Position numbers and translations under genes: made by a program. From assembly GCF_001544535.1 (NCBI RefSeq), contig NZ_FCON02000017.1, positions 1-64,000 of the forward strand: a stretch of 64,000 nucleotides of DNA, read 5' to 3'. The notes below the pieces were generated by a model. That model was not told where the DNA came from, made no database searches, and saw nothing but the letters and a program-made list of their open reading frames with translations. Position 1 is the stretch's first letter, and each line of letters begins with the position of its first letter. Source of the DNA: Caballeronia choica. GTDB taxonomy: Bacteria > Pseudomonadota > Gammaproteobacteria > Burkholderiales > Burkholderiaceae. Positions 61,993 to 64,000 of the stretch are shown here, one piece after another.

Positions 61993-63111
61993 ATGGCAAG
62001 CCTTTCCATCCGTGACGTGTACAAGACCTACCCGAACGGGGTGCCGGTTCTCAAGGGCGTCAACATCGACATCGACGACGGTCAGTTCCTGATCCTCGTC
62101 GGCGGCTCGGGCTGTGGCAAGTCGACGCTTCTCAACATGATCGCCGGCCTCGAGACCGTCACGAAGGGCGACATCATGATCGACGGCAAGACGGTGAACA
62201 ACCTCTCGCCGAAGGACCGCGACATCGCGATGGTGTTCCAGTCGTACGCGCTCTACCCTTCCATGAGCGTGCGCGACAACATCTCGTTCGGCCTGAACAT
62301 CCGCAAGGTGCCGAAGGACGAGCAGAAGAAGATCGTCGACCGCGTGTCGGACACGCTGCAGATCCAGCATCTGCTCGACCGCAAGCCCGGGCAGCTTTCC
62401 GGCGGCCAGCGCCAGCGGGTCGCGATGGGCCGCGCGCTCGCCCGCGATCCGGTGATGTTCCTGTTCGACGAACCGCTCTCGAACCTCGACGCGAAGCTGC
62501 GTATCGAAATGCGTTCGGAGATCAAGCTGCTGCATCAGCGCCTTGGCACGACGATCGTCTACGTGACGCACGATCAGATCGAGGCGATGACGCTTGGCGA
62601 CCGCATCGCGGTGATGAAGGATGGCGTCGTGCAGCAGTTCGGCGCGCCGCAGGAAATCTACGATTCGCCTTCGAACCTGTTTGTCGCGGGCTTTATCGGC
62701 GCGCCGCCGATGAATTTCATTAGCGGCAAGCTGGTGGAAGCGGGCTCGGGCGTCGGGCTGGAGCTTGATACGGGCGTCGCGCGCCAGGTGTTGAATCTGC
62801 CGTTCGATGCGGCGAAGGTGCGCGACAAGATCGGCCAGGAGGTGATTCTCGGCCTGCGCCCGGAACGCATCACTGATGCGCGCAGCGCGCACGATGTCGA
62901 TGATGCGCGGCTGCAGCCGGTGGAAGTGAAGGTGGACGTGATCGAGCCGACCGGGCCGGATACGCTCGTGTTCGCGCAGGTGAACGGCAAGCGCATCGTG
63001 AGCCGGGTGCACCCGGCGTCGAACCCGCAGCCGCTGACCAATACGACGCTGCTGTTCGATGTGTCGAAGGCGGTGTTGTTCGATTCGAAGAGCGAGGAAC
63101 GACTGGCCTAA
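61993..63111 (+). CDS. Glucose ABC transporter ATPase, MalK/UgpC-type
   Basis: This 372-residue ATPase has Walker A GGSGCGKST, signature LSGGQRQRVAMGRALARDP, Walker B MFLFDEPLSNLDAKL and switch VTHDQIEAMT. A C-terminal TOBE regulatory domain (about 240-372, including ILGLRPERI) follows. It is the energising subunit of the upstream permeases and the last gene of the operon. The large inverted repeat begins about 60 bp beyond and may end transcription. Confidence 0.93.
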   Translation: MASLSIRDVYKTYPNGVPVLKGVNIDIDDGQFLILVGGSGCGKSTLLNMIAGLETVTKGDIMIDGKTVNNLSPKDRDIAMVFQSYALYPSMSVRDNISFGLNIRKVPKDEQKKIVDRVSDTLQIQHLLDRKPGQLSGGQRQRVAMGRALARDPVMFLFDEPLSNLDAKLRIEMRSEIKLLHQRLGTTIVYVTHDQIEAMTLGDRIAVMKDGVVQQFGAPQEIYDSPSNLFVAGFIGAPPMNFISGKLVEAGSGVGLELDTGVARQVLNLPFDAAKVRDKIGQEVILGLRPERITDARSAHDVDDARLQPVEVKVDVIEPTGPDTLVFAQVNGKRIVSRVHPASNPQPLTNTTLLFDVSKAVLFDSKSEERLA

Positions 63112-63168
63112 GGGGGTCGCTGGCGCTTGGGTTGGGTTTCGCGCTGGCGCTTGGGGCGGGTTGTCATT

Positions 63169-63450
63169 GTTTACGCCGTTTGATGCGCTTGGGCTCCTAT
63201 GAAACTTGTATTGGTTTTGGTTTATTTGCTCTGCCCCTGTCCGGGGCGGGACTCACTTTCTTTGCTGCTGCAAAGAAAGTAAGCAAAGAAAGCAGCTTCC
63301 CACCGCCAATGCTTGCCATGCGCCTCCAGACCGCTCCCTCGGAGTGGTCCAACCGGGGGAGTGTCGCTAGCGGGGTTTCATCTTTGTTGGCATGTAGAAA
63401 AGGCGCGCACGTCGCACCGCGACAGGGAGTGGAACAGCAGTCATACATCC
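63169..63450 (-). repeat. Dispersed repeat, left arm of a 282-bp inverted pair
   Basis: It is the near-exact reverse complement of 63592-63873 and starts with the terminal box GTTTACGCCGTTTGATGCGC. It carries the same 11-bp hairpin as the copy at the window start. It lies just past the glucose ATPase gene. Open frames through it are repeat-encoded. Confidence 0.9.
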
Positions 63451-63591
63451 GTCTAGGCACTGCGTGCCCGACGACAGGTCTGCTAGCGGTGGTGAATAGC
63501 AGCATGCAGCAAGCACGCACGTAGGACGTAGATGTAGCGATTGGTTTCGGGTTTCGGTTTTGCCTGACGGGTGAGCGCGTAGCGCGAGGCC
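63451..63591. other. Spacer between the inverted repeat arms
   Basis: A 141-bp unique centre between the two arms, with no gene or transposase remnant that I can see. Confidence 0.6.
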
Positions 63592-63873
63592 GGATGAATG
63601 ACTGCTGGTCCACTTCGTATAGCGGTGCGACGTGCGCGCCTCTTCTACATGCCAACAACGACGAAACCCCGCTAACGACACTCCCCCGGTTGGACCACTC
63701 CGAGGGAGCGGTCTGGCGGCGACTGGCAAGGATTGGCGTTGGGAAGCTGCTTTCTTTGCTTACTTTCTTTGCAGCAGCAAAGAAAGTGAGTCCCGCCCCG
63801 GACAGGGGCAGAGCAAATAAACCAAAACCAATACAAGTTCCATAGAAGCCCAAGCGCATCAAACGGTGTAAAC
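63592..63873 (+). repeat. Dispersed repeat, right arm of the inverted pair
   Basis: Its last 211 bp match 1-210, and the whole arm matches the left arm in inverted orientation. It ends in the box GCGCATCAAACGGTGTAAAC. Small differences (for example GGCGGCGACTGGC against GGAGGCGCATGGC in copy 1) show that the copies are diverging. Confidence 0.9.
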
Positions 63874-64000
63874 CACCCCGACCCCCACCCCACCCCAAGC
63901 GCCAGCGGCCCATAATCGAACATTCCAGCCACCCCCGGGCGCTCCAGCCCACCCCATCGAAATGAGTTTTTTGTCCTCGCATCCCCAGCTCGTCTTCAAG
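63874..64000. other. Window end, no feature
   Basis: This Pro/Ser-coding-like GC-rich sequence after the repeat shows no supported gene start before the window ends. Confidence 0.5.

Noticed and set aside
63132-63982. Open frames within the inverted repeats
   Set aside because: They are encoded by the repeat itself, include the hairpin (FFAAAKKV on both strands) and lack ribosome binding sites. Their recurrence follows from the DNA repeat rather than from protein conservation.
1-64000. CRISPR array, rRNA operon, integrase or complete insertion sequence
   Set aside because: No regularly spaced direct repeats of CRISPR form, no rRNA-like sequence and no transposase or recombinase motif could be recognised. 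The 12-bp tandem repeat has no spacers.

Overview
The window is high-GC betaproteobacterial chromosome, most likely Burkholderia sensu lato (Paraburkholderia or Caballeronia). The pointers are the glucokinase-RpiR fusion (glk) behind pgl and zwf and divergent from a glucose ABC transporter, a Burkholderia-type trimeric porin, paired EnvZ/OmpR regulators, and a repeat family typical of these genera. It holds 60 protein genes that I can support, one tRNA and no rRNA, CRISPR array or integrase.

Layout. 0.2-6.3 kb: parE, an Uup-type ABC-F ATPase, a DUF4399 protein, rubredoxin and a DUF4239 membrane protein. 6.4-8.1 kb: a lower-GC HipA-like kinase/DUF3037 pair beside tRNA-Arg(CCT). 8.4-16.3 kb: small hypotheticals, a quiC-like 3-dehydroshikimate dehydratase with a TetR regulator, a duplicated-PAS GGDEF protein, a PEBP protein and an MFS exporter. 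16.4-34.5 kb: an unusually coherent sigma54 district. It has an orphan rpoN preceded by a perfect sigma54 promoter, two sigma54 activators, and eight further -24/-12 promoters in front of small envelope and stress genes (DJ-1/PfpI, DUF4142, DUF2383, BON, DUF883, paired lipoproteins, acidic and proline-rich proteins) and otsA. Inside this district, at 23.9-26.0 kb, sits a lower-GC type VI secretion cargo module: a PAAR tip, a candidate ADP-ribosyltransferase-like effector and a candidate immunity protein.

34.6-46.6 kb: an ABC importer with a fused double permease, a Cache-like GGDEF protein, an EnvZ/OmpR pair divergent from a Spy/CpxP-like gene, a pirin, and a polar amino acid ABC operon without a binding protein. 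47-53.8 kb: a porin, a type Vd (PlpD-like) patatin autotransporter, and a MASE1-PAS protein translationally coupled to a hydrolase-SnoaL-ACBP fusion. 53.9-63.1 kb: the glucose unit. Leftward zwf-pgl-glk/rpiR and the rightward glucose ABC operon diverge from a region holding a 17-bp HexR-type palindrome laid over a near-consensus sigma70 promoter. 63.2-63.9 kb: a 282-bp inverted repeat, a further copy of which starts the window.

How the genes work together: imported glucose is phosphorylated (glk), oxidised (zwf) and hydrolysed (pgl) under probable control of the RpiR half of the kinase. RpoN probably amplifies its own synthesis and, with the sensor-less activator at 32.0 kb, drives surrounding envelope and stress genes including trehalose synthesis. 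All functional calls come from reading sequence motifs; no database search was run.
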